Shown here: piece by piece, positions 26,005 to 34,300 of the stretch
Position numbering within the stretch: the first letter of the stretch is position 1
Layout: each line of letters opens with the position of its first letter
Assembly: GCA_028277845.1 (NCBI GenBank)
Contig: JANQFL010000011.1
Coordinates: forward strand, 1-64,000
Length of the DNA: 64,000 nt
Source of the DNA: Sneathiellales bacterium
Lineage (GTDB): Bacteria > Pseudomonadota > Alphaproteobacteria > JANQFL01
Reading direction: 5' to 3'
Program-made: the position numbers and the translations under genes
Notes under the pieces: model-generated
What the model was told of the DNA's origin: nothing
The model's database searches: none
The model's input: only the letters and a program-made list of their open reading frames with translations

Positions 26005-26649
26005 TTAAGCGGTTTGGCCGTCGCCGTCATCCGGCGATTCAGGCGATTTGGCGTTTTCGGGGATGCGCATTTCGTCGAGCAACGATTCAAACGAGGTGCG
26101 CAACCAGGCCTCCGCATTCCTCGACTGCAGAAGCCGGGCAACATGGTGATAGCCCAAAATCAGGGAATACAGCTCGTAAGCCACCTGCGACGTATCGATA
26201 TCCGGCCGGAACTGGCCCTCGTCGATGGCGATCTGCACCGTCTGGGACAGCGCACCGAGCCAATCCTTTTGCGAACCGACGAGATAGTCCCGCGCCGGTC
26301 CTGGCTTGTCGTCCAATTCGACGGAAATGGCGACAATGGGACAACCGCCGGGCCGTTGCCGCTGTTTTTCCCAGACTAGCCAGTTTTCGAACACGGCCCG
26401 CAGGCGCGCTTCGCCGCGGGGCTGTCTGAACGCCGGCGCCACCACTTCGTCGACGAACTGGTGACAGGCGGCCTTGACCGTTTCCAGCTGCAGATTTTCC
26501 TTCGAGCCGAAATGGGCGAACAACCCGCTTTTGGACATGCCAAGGTCGTCGGCCAGCAAACCGATGCTCAGTCCGTCCAAGCCAAGCTGGCTGGCCAGAC
26601 TGACGGACCGGTCGAGAACCGCTTCCTTGGTCAGTTGTCCTTTACGCAT
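26005..26649 (-). CDS. TetR-family transcriptional regulator
   Basis: A 214-residue TetR-type repressor. The N-terminal HTH (about 10-55) contains GLSIGLLADDLGMSKSGLFAHFGSKENLQ, and a C-terminal ligand-binding region holds VFENWLVWEKQRQRPGGCPIV, matching the TetR_C_33-like group. It is the first gene of the unit with the hydrolase at 25085. A palindrome lies 8 bp upstream of the start, so autorepression is likely. The ligand cannot be predicted. Confidence 0.88.
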   Translation of the reverse strand: MRKGQLTKEAVLDRSVSLASQLGLDGLSIGLLADDLGMSKSGLFAHFGSKENLQLETVKAACHQFVDEVVAPAFRQPRGEARLRAVFENWLVWEKQRQRPGGCPIVAISVELDDKPGPARDYLVGSQKDWLGALSQTVQIAIDEGQFRPDIDTSQVAYELYSLILGYHHVARLLQSRNAEAWLRTSFESLLDEMRIPENAKSPESPDDGDGQTA

Positions 26650-26656
26650 ATTGCCA

Positions 26657-26678
26657 AAATAGTACGATCGTTCGTTTT
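26657..26678. promoter_or_regulatory. Putative TetR operator
   Basis: AAATAGTACGA followed by TCGTTCGTTTT: an imperfect 22-bp palindrome (8 of 11 positions pair) centred on GATC, just upstream of the tetR start and overlapping the likely promoter. Confidence 0.5.
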
Positions 26679-26694
26679 GTCAAGATGCGTTCGA

Positions 26695-28032
26695 TCAACC
26701 GTTCAAGGTATCGATGAAGCGGACCGGACGCCCCGGCCGTTCGCCGGTCAATGCGCCGTCCCGCATGACCACGATACCGCGCACAATCGTGCCGACCGGC
26801 CAACCCGTGACGGTCTGACCCTCGAAGGGCGACCACCCGCACTTGCTGGCAAGCCATTCCCCGGTGATCGTCTGCTGGCGCTTCAGGTCGACGAGCGTGA
26901 AGTCCCCATCGTATCCGACAGCGATACGCCCCTTGCCGGCAATGCCGTAAATTCGGGCCGCACCGGCACTGGTCAGATCCATCAGCCGCGGCAGGGACAA
27001 TCGACCGGCATTCATGTGATCGAGCAGCAGAGGCAGCAGCGTCTGTACCCCCGGCATGCCGGACGGGCTATCGGGATAGGCCTTGGCCTTCTCGTCCTTG
27101 GTATGCGGAGCGTGGTCCGATCCGACCACGTCGACGACGCCCTGGTCGAGGGCACGCCACAAGGCCTGCCGATGCCCGGCATCTCGAATCGGCGGGTTCA
27201 TTTGCGCATAGGATCCAAGGCGTTCGTAGCAATCCGGTGATTCCAGCGTGAGGTGCTGCGGCGTCACCTCGACGGTCGCAATATCCTTGTAGTCCTTAAG
27301 CAGGTCCATCTCCTCGGCGGTGGTGATGTGCAGCACATGCACCTTGCGTGCCGTTTCACGGGCGATACGCAACAGCCGCCGGGTCGATTTCAACGCGGTT
27401 TCCACATCCCGCCACGCCGTATGGCTCGCCGGATCGCCGGCCTGCCGCGCGGGCTTGCGTTCGTTCAGCCGCTCCTCGTCCTCGGAATGGACGGCGACGC
27501 GACGCTGGCCATTTTGCAGCACGGTGCGGATGGTTTCGTCATCGTGTACCAGCAGCGATCCGGTCGACGATCCCATGAACAACTTGACCCCGCAGCAACC
27601 CGGAAGCCGTTCCAGATCAGGCAGCCATGTGGTGTTTTCCGGCGACGCGCCGACAAAGAAAGCGAAATCCGTCGCCGCCCGGCCCGTGGCGCGGTCGACC
27701 TTGTCGGTCAGGGCGTGTTCGTCCACCGTCGCCGGGCTTGTGTTGGGCATTTCGAATACGGCGGTGACGCCACCCAAAGCGGCGGCGGCCATGCCGGTTT
27801 CCAGGTCTTCCTTATGTTCGTTGCCCGGCTCGCGGAAATGCACCTGACTGTCGATCACGCCGGGCAGCACGTGCAGGCCCGTCGCGTCGATGACGGTATC
27901 GGCCTCGGCGGCATCGAGGCCGCCGATTTGGGCGATCCTGCCATCGGCAACGGCTATGTCGGCCACGGCAATTCCCGCGTGGGTCACCAGCGTTCCGCCC
28001 CGAATGATCATCTGAAAGTGTTGGGTCATCAT
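26695..28032 (-). CDS. PyrC-type amidohydrolase (dihydroorotase/allantoinase-like)
   Basis: A 445-residue cyclic amidohydrolase. The first metal motif reads SQVHFREPG (H65, R67), where typical dihydroorotases have HxH, so Gln replaces the first His; this form is known in one annotated dihydroorotase subgroup. The rest of the site is present: carboxylated Lys K150 (GVKLFMGS), H182, H235 and D306 in GSDHAPH. ATG 28032 overlaps the stop of the AsnB-like gene (ATGA), so a frame extending to 28452 is rejected. It is last of four coupled genes. Position after two glycosyltransferases argues for a role other than pyrimidine synthesis, but that is inference. Confidence 0.82.
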   Translation of the reverse strand: MMTQHFQMIIRGGTLVTHAGIAVADIAVADGRIAQIGGLDAAEADTVIDATGLHVLPGVIDSQVHFREPGNEHKEDLETGMAAAALGGVTAVFEMPNTSPATVDEHALTDKVDRATGRAATDFAFFVGASPENTTWLPDLERLPGCCGVKLFMGSSTGSLLVHDDETIRTVLQNGQRRVAVHSEDEERLNERKPARQAGDPASHTAWRDVETALKSTRRLLRIARETARKVHVLHITTAEEMDLLKDYKDIATVEVTPQHLTLESPDCYERLGSYAQMNPPIRDAGHRQALWRALDQGVVDVVGSDHAPHTKDEKAKAYPDSPSGMPGVQTLLPLLLDHMNAGRLSLPRLMDLTSAGAARIYGIAGKGRIAVGYDGDFTLVDLKRQQTITGEWLASKCGWSPFEGQTVTGWPVGTIVRGIVVMRDGALTGERPGRPVRFIDTLNG

Positions 28033-29795
28033 GTCTTCTCCGCCAGCACGGCGAATACATCGCCATCCGGTTTGGTTCCCAGGATATGGATTTGGTGCCA
28101 CAAGGCATAAAACAATAGCAGCCACTGCGCCGACGCGACGTGCCGGCCGCGCGCCGTGAACAGCTTTTGAATGGCATCGGTGTTGCAGGCTTCCCGGATG
28201 CCCGGCTGGTTCGTGATCAACGGAATCAGCTCCGACGCACGGCCACCGACCCAGCGGCCGACAGGAATGGACAGTCCACGCTTTGCCCGGAACGCGCTGA
28301 GCCCGGTGGAATGCCGTTCCAACCACAGGCGCAACAGGTATTTTCCTTTCCGTCCCCGGACCTTCAGATCGTCGCCCAGCATATACGCGAAATCGGCAAT
28401 GCGCCGGTCGAGAAACGGCATGCGTGGCTCGATCCCATGGCCGATAAAACACTTGTCCACCTTGATCAGGACGTCGTTGGGCAGCCAGTCCGCGACGTCC
28501 ACCGCCTGCGCCACCTGCAACGGCGTTCGGCCGAGTACGGCGGCGGCATTGCTTTCCGCCCCCACGATACCGTCACGCCAGCCTGTCGGTTGCCGGCGCA
28601 AAATACCGGTCCCGTCCAGGATGCCGCGATGCCGCATCGCCCGCCCTCCCTGCCACCACGGCCGGACCGCGCTGCGATACCTGCCGTATCCGGCAAACAG
28701 TTCATCGGCGCCGTCGCCAGTGAGGACAGCCGATGTTTCGCCGGAAATGGCCTTGGCCAACCCCCACAACGGCAGCATCGCGTAATCCGCCACCGGGTCT
28801 TCAACGGCACTGACGATCTTTGGCAACAACGTCCAGAAATCCTGTTCGCCGACATGAAACGTCTGGTGGCGGGCGCCGGCCTTTTTGGCCAAATCCTCCG
28901 CGATAACGGCTTCGCGGTGCGCATCCTTGGTCTCCACTTCGATGGTGAAGGTTCTGATGTCGCGGCCACCCCGTTCCTTCAGCAAGGCAAGCAGTACGGC
29001 GCTGTCGACACCACCCGAGAGCAACAGATCATCGTGCGCGCTGCCGGCCAAATGATCTTCGACGCTTTGCTTCAGTAACCCATCCAGTTCCTGCAGCGCA
29101 TCGCCTTCCGACCATGTGCGTGGTTCGCCGTCGGGCAAAGACTGCACCCGTTCCCGTTCGACGACTCGCCCGCGGCTGACCACCAGGGTTTCTCCGGGCA
29201 AAACCCGGTAAATATGATCGAAGATAGTCTCGCGGCCGGTCGTGAATTGCAGTTGCAACAGCTCGTCCCTGGCGGCATCCCGAAGCACGGGGGCACCACC
29301 CCGTTGCCGCACGAGGGCGCATGGGCAAGACGCCGCGGCGAAACCGTGGATGGATTCGGTGTAGTAGAGCGGCTTCACGCCGAACCGATCACGCGCCACC
29401 GCAAGCCGTCTGTTTTCCTGGTCATGAAGAACAACGCCGTACATGCCCTGCAGGGTTTGTGCGAAGCGACTGTCGGCCGTTTCGAATTGCCGCGCGATCC
29501 TGTATTGGTCGGAAGTCGCGCGGTCGTCGCCGGCTTCGGAGGGATCCGTTTCGGGACTGTCGGGCCGTTTCAACCAGGCATCGGCGACCAGATACACTGC
29601 ACCGGAGCCGTGCACAACAGGCCGGACCTCCTTCGCTCCGGACGTATCACCGACTTCGACCATGCCGACATCGCCGACAACATAACGGCCCCGTGTCGTA
29701 TTGCCCCGGCTGGAAATGGCTTCCGACATGGCCGTCAGCAGAGACTCCTCGGGCGGACGGCCATCGGCGGTCATGGTTGCGGCGATACCTGTCAT
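28029..29795 (-). CDS. AsnB-like protein with a dead glutaminase domain
   Basis: A 588-residue homologue of class B asparagine synthetase. The synthetase half is intact: PPi loop LLLSGGVDSA (about 257-266) and TGDGADELFAGYGRY. The N-terminal glutaminase fold is recognisable from DRFGVKPLYY (136-145), but the nucleophile is lost: the protein starts MTGI instead of MCGI, and the RGPD and NGEIYN motifs are replaced (SSRGNTTRG; no Asn equivalent). It should be unable to use glutamine and may take free ammonia or another nucleophile, as beta-lactam synthetase does. ATG 29795 overlaps the upstream gene's stop (ATGA). Likely to adenylate and amidate or condense a carboxylate on a glycan or small molecule. 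Confidence 0.85.
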   Translation of the reverse strand: MTGIAATMTADGRPPEESLLTAMSEAISSRGNTTRGRYVVGDVGMVEVGDTSGAKEVRPVVHGSGAVYLVADAWLKRPDSPETDPSEAGDDRATSDQYRIARQFETADSRFAQTLQGMYGVVLHDQENRRLAVARDRFGVKPLYYTESIHGFAAASCPCALVRQRGGAPVLRDAARDELLQLQFTTGRETIFDHIYRVLPGETLVVSRGRVVERERVQSLPDGEPRTWSEGDALQELDGLLKQSVEDHLAGSAHDDLLLSGGVDSAVLLALLKERGGRDIRTFTIEVETKDAHREAVIAEDLAKKAGARHQTFHVGEQDFWTLLPKIVSAVEDPVADYAMLPLWGLAKAISGETSAVLTGDGADELFAGYGRYRSAVRPWWQGGRAMRHRGILDGTGILRRQPTGWRDGIVGAESNAAAVLGRTPLQVAQAVDVADWLPNDVLIKVDKCFIGHGIEPRMPFLDRRIADFAYMLGDDLKVRGRKGKYLLRLWLERHSTGLSAFRAKRGLSIPVGRWVGGRASELIPLITNQPGIREACNTDAIQKLFTARGRHVASAQWLLLFYALWHQIHILGTKPDGDVFAVLAEKT

Positions 29796-30835
29796 GGCGC
29801 CGCCACCTGATGAAAGAAATCTAGGTAGTGCCGGCAAACGGCCGCTTCCGTGAAGTCGGCTTCGTAAGCCGCCGCGCCGCCGGAGACGAGTGAATCACCC
29901 AGCTGGTGGTCATCGATCACCTGACGCAGAGCCTTTACAAGAGCCGACGTATCGTCTTTCGCAATCAGGAGGCCACTTTCCCGGTCGGCGATCAGCGCCG
30001 CCGGTCCCACGGCGTCGGCAGCCACCACCGGTACGCGGTGCGCCCAGCCCTCCAGCACGACGTTACCGAGGGGTTCGTGCCGTGACGGCACCGCCAGTAC
30101 ATCGCAAGCCGCCAACAGCGCTGCGATGTCGTTGCGCCAGCCCAAGAACCGCACGCGATTGGTCACATCCAATTTGGCGGCAAGTGTCTTGAGCGCGACT
30201 TCCTCCGGTCCCGATCCGGCGATCCACAACCATACGCCGGGCAGATCGGCCAGGGCGTGGATCAGCACGTCGAACGCCTTGTTGGTGTGCAGCCGGCCCA
30301 AGGCCAGCACCAACGGCACATCGGGCGGCGTGTCAACGCTCACGCGCTCCACCGCCGGCGCGGGCCGCGCGTCGATGAAGTTAGGCAGATAGTGCGATTT
30401 TTCCGCCGGCCACCCTTCGCGGACGAAGTAGTCGCGCAGGTCACGGGTATTGCCCACCAGATGATCACACTGACGATAGTACTTCATATCGTAATACCCG
30501 CCCATCCGCGCGGCGTGCACAAACGGGTGGTTGCGAACCTTGGCGGGACAGAACCGGGTGGCCCGGTTCATCCACGTCAGCACAACATGCGGAGAGAAAT
30601 CGGCGATGGCCCGGCGGAACCCCCGGCCCGTGGAAAAATCGAATAGACCGCCAAACGGCAATTCCACTGGTTCAACCCCGCCCGCCCTGAGGGCAGCGAA
30701 ACGGTCCTCGTTGAAGCGCGCCAAAACCAACTGATCCAAAGCGGAGGCATGGAGTCCGACGCACAACCGGGTAAACATGTTCTCGGCGCCGCCCGGCCGG
30801 CCGCTGCCCAACGCCTGTATTACCCGCAATGTCAT
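29792..30835 (-). CDS. Glycosyltransferase, GT4 family
   Basis: A 347-residue GT-B retaining glycosyltransferase. It has GSGRPGGAE near the N-terminus, LALGRLHTNKAFDVLIHAL at the start of the nucleotide-sugar domain, and the EX7E-type motif in PSRHEPLGNVVLEGWAHR. ATG 30835 overlaps the stop of the GT9 gene (ATGA); the frame to 30931 lies within that gene. It probably transfers a sugar to lipopolysaccharide core or another surface glycan at the cytoplasmic face of the inner membrane. Donor and acceptor unknown. Confidence 0.9.
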   Translation of the reverse strand: MTLRVIQALGSGRPGGAENMFTRLCVGLHASALDQLVLARFNEDRFAALRAGGVEPVELPFGGLFDFSTGRGFRRAIADFSPHVVLTWMNRATRFCPAKVRNHPFVHAARMGGYYDMKYYRQCDHLVGNTRDLRDYFVREGWPAEKSHYLPNFIDARPAPAVERVSVDTPPDVPLVLALGRLHTNKAFDVLIHALADLPGVWLWIAGSGPEEVALKTLAAKLDVTNRVRFLGWRNDIAALLAACDVLAVPSRHEPLGNVVLEGWAHRVPVVAADAVGPAALIADRESGLLIAKDDTSALVKALRQVIDDHQLGDSLVSGGAAAYEADFTEAAVCRHYLDFFHQVAAP

Positions 30836-31809
30836 GGTCGGCTGCTGTTCCCCACCGACGGCCGTGTCCGTTGCCACAAATCTTCGGCGGCGGACACGAC
30901 TTTGTCCACCGGCAAAGTGGTCATGTGGCAATCGTGGAGTGTGTAGTCATAGTCCGGCGCCTCGACAATCTCATCGTAAGAGAAGTCGGTCCGCACGGCG
31001 GCGCAATGATCGCCCCATGGGGCGTACAGTTCCTCGCGACTTGGCCCGAACAGTCCCAACGTCGGTGTACCGGACGCCGCGGCCAGATGCATCAGGCCCG
31101 AATCGTTGCCGAGATAAAAATCGGACCGTTCCAGACAGGCGTACGCGGTCGGTAGATCAACCTTGCCGGCCAAGTCGATACACCGTCCGCCCGGAACACG
31201 CATGCTGACTTGGGCCGCCGCTTCGATTTCCGACGGCCCGGCGAACACGGCCACGCGGGCTCCCTCCAGAACTCCGCCGGGGCCGGTCAGCCGGTCAATC
31301 ACCTGGACGAAACGTTCTCCCGGCCACTGCTTACCACCCCAGTTCGCCGTTGGGCCGACGGCCAGCACCGGTCCGCCATCGGGGATGAGGTCCGCGGCCC
31401 GGGCCCGGACGTCCGACGAGACGTGAACTTCAGGCGCGGGCAGCGGGTCCAGCTCCAGTAGCGCCGCATTGTGGCGCACCCGGTGCAGTAAGTCCTTGGA
31501 CGGCGACAAGACGTACCGGTTTTTGGCCCAAAGCAGCCAGGCCAGGGCCGAACCACGCAAATCGACGACCGCGTGCCACCGGGTCATGACCGTTGACAGC
31601 CACAGTTGCCGCCAGTGCCCCGCGTGAGGCTGCTTTGTCAGCGATATCACTCGCGTCACGCCCGGTGCGGCCGCAAACAACGGCGCCGCCAACGGTCCGC
31701 AGGCCACCGTGATCGAGGCATCCGGCCACTGCCGTGACAGATGCCCGAGCAGTCCGGTCGAAAGCACGGCGTCGCCGATGCGGTTTGAGGTGACGAAAAG
31801 AATGTTCAT
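30832..31809 (-). CDS. Glycosyltransferase family 9 (heptosyltransferase-like)
   Basis: A 325-residue GT9 enzyme. The N-terminus FVTSNRIGDAVLSTGLLGHL is the acceptor-domain signature, and GNDSGLMHLAAASGTPTLGLFGPS the nucleotide-sugar site. GT9 enzymes add heptose (or related sugars) to the LPS inner core from ADP-heptose. It is first of the four-gene ATGA-coupled operon running to 26695. A promoter would lie in the 189 bp up to the divergent ygfZ gene; none stands out. Confidence 0.92.
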   Translation of the reverse strand: MNILFVTSNRIGDAVLSTGLLGHLSRQWPDASITVACGPLAAPLFAAAPGVTRVISLTKQPHAGHWRQLWLSTVMTRWHAVVDLRGSALAWLLWAKNRYVLSPSKDLLHRVRHNAALLELDPLPAPEVHVSSDVRARAADLIPDGGPVLAVGPTANWGGKQWPGERFVQVIDRLTGPGGVLEGARVAVFAGPSEIEAAAQVSMRVPGGRCIDLAGKVDLPTAYACLERSDFYLGNDSGLMHLAAASGTPTLGLFGPSREELYAPWGDHCAAVRTDFSYDEIVEAPDYDYTLHDCHMTTLPVDKVVSAAEDLWQRTRPSVGNSSRP

Positions 31810-31998
31810 ATGTGCGAATGGCGGCAGAGAATGGAATTTCCGGCAGAACCGGGCCGCCGCCCGGTGATATATACTTGCGCGGTCCCGCTATTGGCAACCG
31901 GCGGCGGCGTGCGCGGCCGCAGGCATGACTTGCCTGCCCCGGAGATTCGGCCTAACTCTACGGAGAGATACAGACACGGGTTAATGGGTTGCGTGACT

Positions 31999-32913
31999 AT
32001 GAACCACGATAGAATCGGCGATCAATGTGTGGTCCTGGCCGACCGCGGCGTGATTGCCTTGACCGGCGAGGATGTGACGGACTTCCTGCAAGGGCTGATT
32101 TCCAACGATATTGCGCTGGTCTCGGAAAACCGCTCGATTTACGCCACGCTCCTGACGCCACAGGGCAAGTTTCTGTTCGACTTCATTATTTCCGCCTGGC
32201 CGGGCGGTTTTCTGCTCGACGTGGAAGGCAGCCGGCGCGCCGACCTGATCAAACGCCTGACCATGTACAAGCTACGCGCCAGCGTGGATATCGCCGATAT
32301 GACCGATTCGCTTGCGGTTCATGCCCTGTTTGGCGCCGGCGTCATTGCGGATCGGCTGTCATTGGCCGCCGAAGCGGGCGCCGCCAGGGCCATCGACGGT
32401 GGTGTGGTCATGGTCGACCCTCGCCTGACCGGCCTGGGCGTTCGCATTGTCGGCCCCAAGGATCAGGTCCGTGACCTTGCCGAAGACGCAGGCTTCAAGG
32501 ACGGCACCCAGGATGACTATGAGCGGATGCGGCTTGCCTTGGGCGTACCCGACGGCGGCCGGGATATCCTGGTCGACAAATCGTTCCTGCTGGAGTCCAA
32601 CGTTGAAGACCTCAACGGCATTTCCTTCGACAAAGGGTGCTATGTCGGCCAGGAATTGACCGCACGAACCAAACATCGTGGATCCATCCGCAAGCGGCTT
32701 TACCAGGTCACGGTTGAAGGCCCCTTGCCCGAAGCCGGCACGCCGATCATGCACGGCGACGCCGAAGCCGGCACCATGAGATCGGGAATCGGCGATACCG
32801 GCCTGGCGCTGTTGCGGGTCGAACATGTGGAACAAGCAGCGGCGGCCGGAGATCCATTGACTGCGGGAGAGGCCAAAATCACGGCCGCCAAACCGGATTG
32901 GGCGGAATTTTGA
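31999..32913 (+). CDS. ygfZ: Folate-binding protein YgfZ
   Basis: A 304-residue YgfZ/GcvT-like protein. It needs tetrahydrofolate and supports Fe-S cluster maturation of enzymes such as MiaB. The diagnostic motif KGCYVGQE (212-219, C214) is present, and the N-terminal segment FLQGLISNDI matches the family. ATG 31999 is chosen; ATG 31984 five codons upstream is a fair alternative, and the frame to 31810 is a shadow of the divergent GT9 promoter region. It is monocistronic or leads into the VOC gene after 83 nt. Confidence 0.9.
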   Translation: MNHDRIGDQCVVLADRGVIALTGEDVTDFLQGLISNDIALVSENRSIYATLLTPQGKFLFDFIISAWPGGFLLDVEGSRRADLIKRLTMYKLRASVDIADMTDSLAVHALFGAGVIADRLSLAAEAGAARAIDGGVVMVDPRLTGLGVRIVGPKDQVRDLAEDAGFKDGTQDDYERMRLALGVPDGGRDILVDKSFLLESNVEDLNGISFDKGCYVGQELTARTKHRGSIRKRLYQVTVEGPLPEAGTPIMHGDAEAGTMRSGIGDTGLALLRVEHVEQAAAAGDPLTAGEAKITAAKPDWAEF

Positions 32914-32996
32914 CGGCCGACGACCGAGTGGCTTGAAACGCGGTTTCAAAGCCAGTATGGTCGGCGCAGGAGAAGAACAAATAGGGAACATTTGAA

Positions 32997-33374
32997 ATGC
33001 TCGACCATATTTCATTCGGCGTCGACGATGTGCAAAAGGCCGCCGCGTTTTATGATGCGGTGTTGCAGCCGCTTGGCTATTCGCGGCAAATGGAAGCGGG
33101 CGAATATATCGCCTATGGGTCGAAATACCCCAATTTCTGGCTCGGTCCGGCCGGTGATGACGGCGCCGGCGACCGCCGCCCGGGATTCCACCTGGCCCTG
33201 CAAGCGCCGAACCGGGCCGCCGTGGACGCGTTCTATCAGGCCGCCATGGACAACGGCGCGACCGACGACGGCAAGCCGGGCCTGCGGCCGGAATATACCG
33301 ACACGTACTACGCGGCGTTTGTCATCGACCCCGACGGTTACAAGATCGAAGCCGTCACCTACGTGCCGGAATAA
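32997..33374 (+). CDS. VOC-family (glyoxalase/dioxygenase fold) protein
   Basis: A 125-residue vicinal-oxygen-chelate protein. MLDHISFGVDDVQKAAAFYDAVL opens the fold; FHLALQAPNRAAVDAFYQAA and YYAAFVIDPDGYKIEAVTY close it. H4, H185-equivalent and Glu positions consistent with a metal site are seen (DHISF, GFHLAL, KIEAV). Function is not predictable beyond the fold. It ends 3 nt before tag, so the two are one unit. Confidence 0.88.
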   Translation: MLDHISFGVDDVQKAAAFYDAVLQPLGYSRQMEAGEYIAYGSKYPNFWLGPAGDDGAGDRRPGFHLALQAPNRAAVDAFYQAAMDNGATDDGKPGLRPEYTDTYYAAFVIDPDGYKIEAVTYVPE

Positions 33375-33377
33375 TCC

Positions 33378-33950
33378 ATGAATACCGAACAGCGGTCCCG
33401 TTGCGCCTGGCCCGGCGACGACCCGCTCTATGTCACCTACCACGACGAAGAATGGGGCGTACCGATTTACGACGACCGGGCCCTGTTCGAAAAGTTGATT
33501 CTGGATGGTTTCCAGGCCGGCCTGAGCTGGATCACGATCCTGCGCAAACGGGACAACTTCATCGCCGCGTTCGATGGCTTCGAGCCTTCGATCATCGCCG
33601 GCTACGACGACAAAAAGACGGCGGCGTTGATGCAGGACGCCGGCATCGTGCGCAACAAGGCCAAGATCGTGGGCACGGTGCGCAACGCCCAGGGCTATCT
33701 GCAGATCATGGAAGAGACCGGCAGTTTCAGCGATTTCCTATGGGAGTTCGTCGGCGGCGCACCGATCAGGAACGCCTGGCGCACAATGGCCGAAGTACCG
33801 GCGGAAACCGACGAAAGCAAGGCCATGAGCAAGGCGTTGAAATCGCGCGGATTCACCTTCGTCGGCCCGACGATCTGTTATGCGTTCATGCAGGCCGTGG
33901 GCATGGTCAACGACCACACCACCGATTGCTTCCGCCATGGCGAGGTGTGA
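33378..33950 (+). CDS. tag: DNA-3-methyladenine glycosylase I
   Basis: A 190-residue Tag enzyme that removes N3-methyladenine from alkylated DNA. The zinc ligands C9, H22, H180 and C184 match the E. coli pattern shifted by five residues. Further hallmarks are YHDEEWGVP, FEKLILDGFQAGLSWITIL and GFTFVGPTICYAFMQAVGMVNDH. It is translated with the VOC gene in front. Confidence 0.95.
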   Translation: MNTEQRSRCAWPGDDPLYVTYHDEEWGVPIYDDRALFEKLILDGFQAGLSWITILRKRDNFIAAFDGFEPSIIAGYDDKKTAALMQDAGIVRNKAKIVGTVRNAQGYLQIMEETGSFSDFLWEFVGGAPIRNAWRTMAEVPAETDESKAMSKALKSRGFTFVGPTICYAFMQAVGMVNDHTTDCFRHGEV

Positions 33951-33970
33951 CGGAGACTTCCAATCCGCTC

Positions 33971-34300
33971 TCAATGATCGGACTTGGACAGGACGTTGCC
34001 GTAACCCGTATCGAACTCCAGCCCCTCCCGGGTCAGAGTGATCGACATGGGAAAATTCGACTTGGCCAGGCCCTTGCGTTCCAACGCCACCCAGACGGCC
34101 TGGTTGGCGAAACCGCTGGCGTCACGCCCCGACACGACGAATTTTCCTACATGGACATGATCGCCGTGCGGCCTGGGCATGTGCGTGATGGTCGCCTCGC
34201 CGGTTTGCGGATCAATCGACGCCGAGCCTTCATGACGGGCGAGCACCTGAAACAGCGCCAGGGTCCGGTTTTGCAGCTTGTTCAGTTTGATCTTTTTCAT
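33971..34300 (-). CDS. Conserved-looking small protein, unrecognised
   Basis: A 109-residue protein beginning MKKIKLNKLQNRTLALFQVL and containing HMPRPHGDHVHVGKF, a His-rich stretch, and WVALERKGLA. I do not recognise a named family. ATG 34300 overlaps the EamA stop (ATGA), so it is translated after the transporter. Size and charge suggest a soluble protein; the HGDHVHVG histidines could bind metal, which is speculation. Confidence 0.7.
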   Translation of the reverse strand: MKKIKLNKLQNRTLALFQVLARHEGSASIDPQTGEATITHMPRPHGDHVHVGKFVVSGRDASGFANQAVWVALERKGLAKSNFPMSITLTREGLEFDTGYGNVLSKSDH

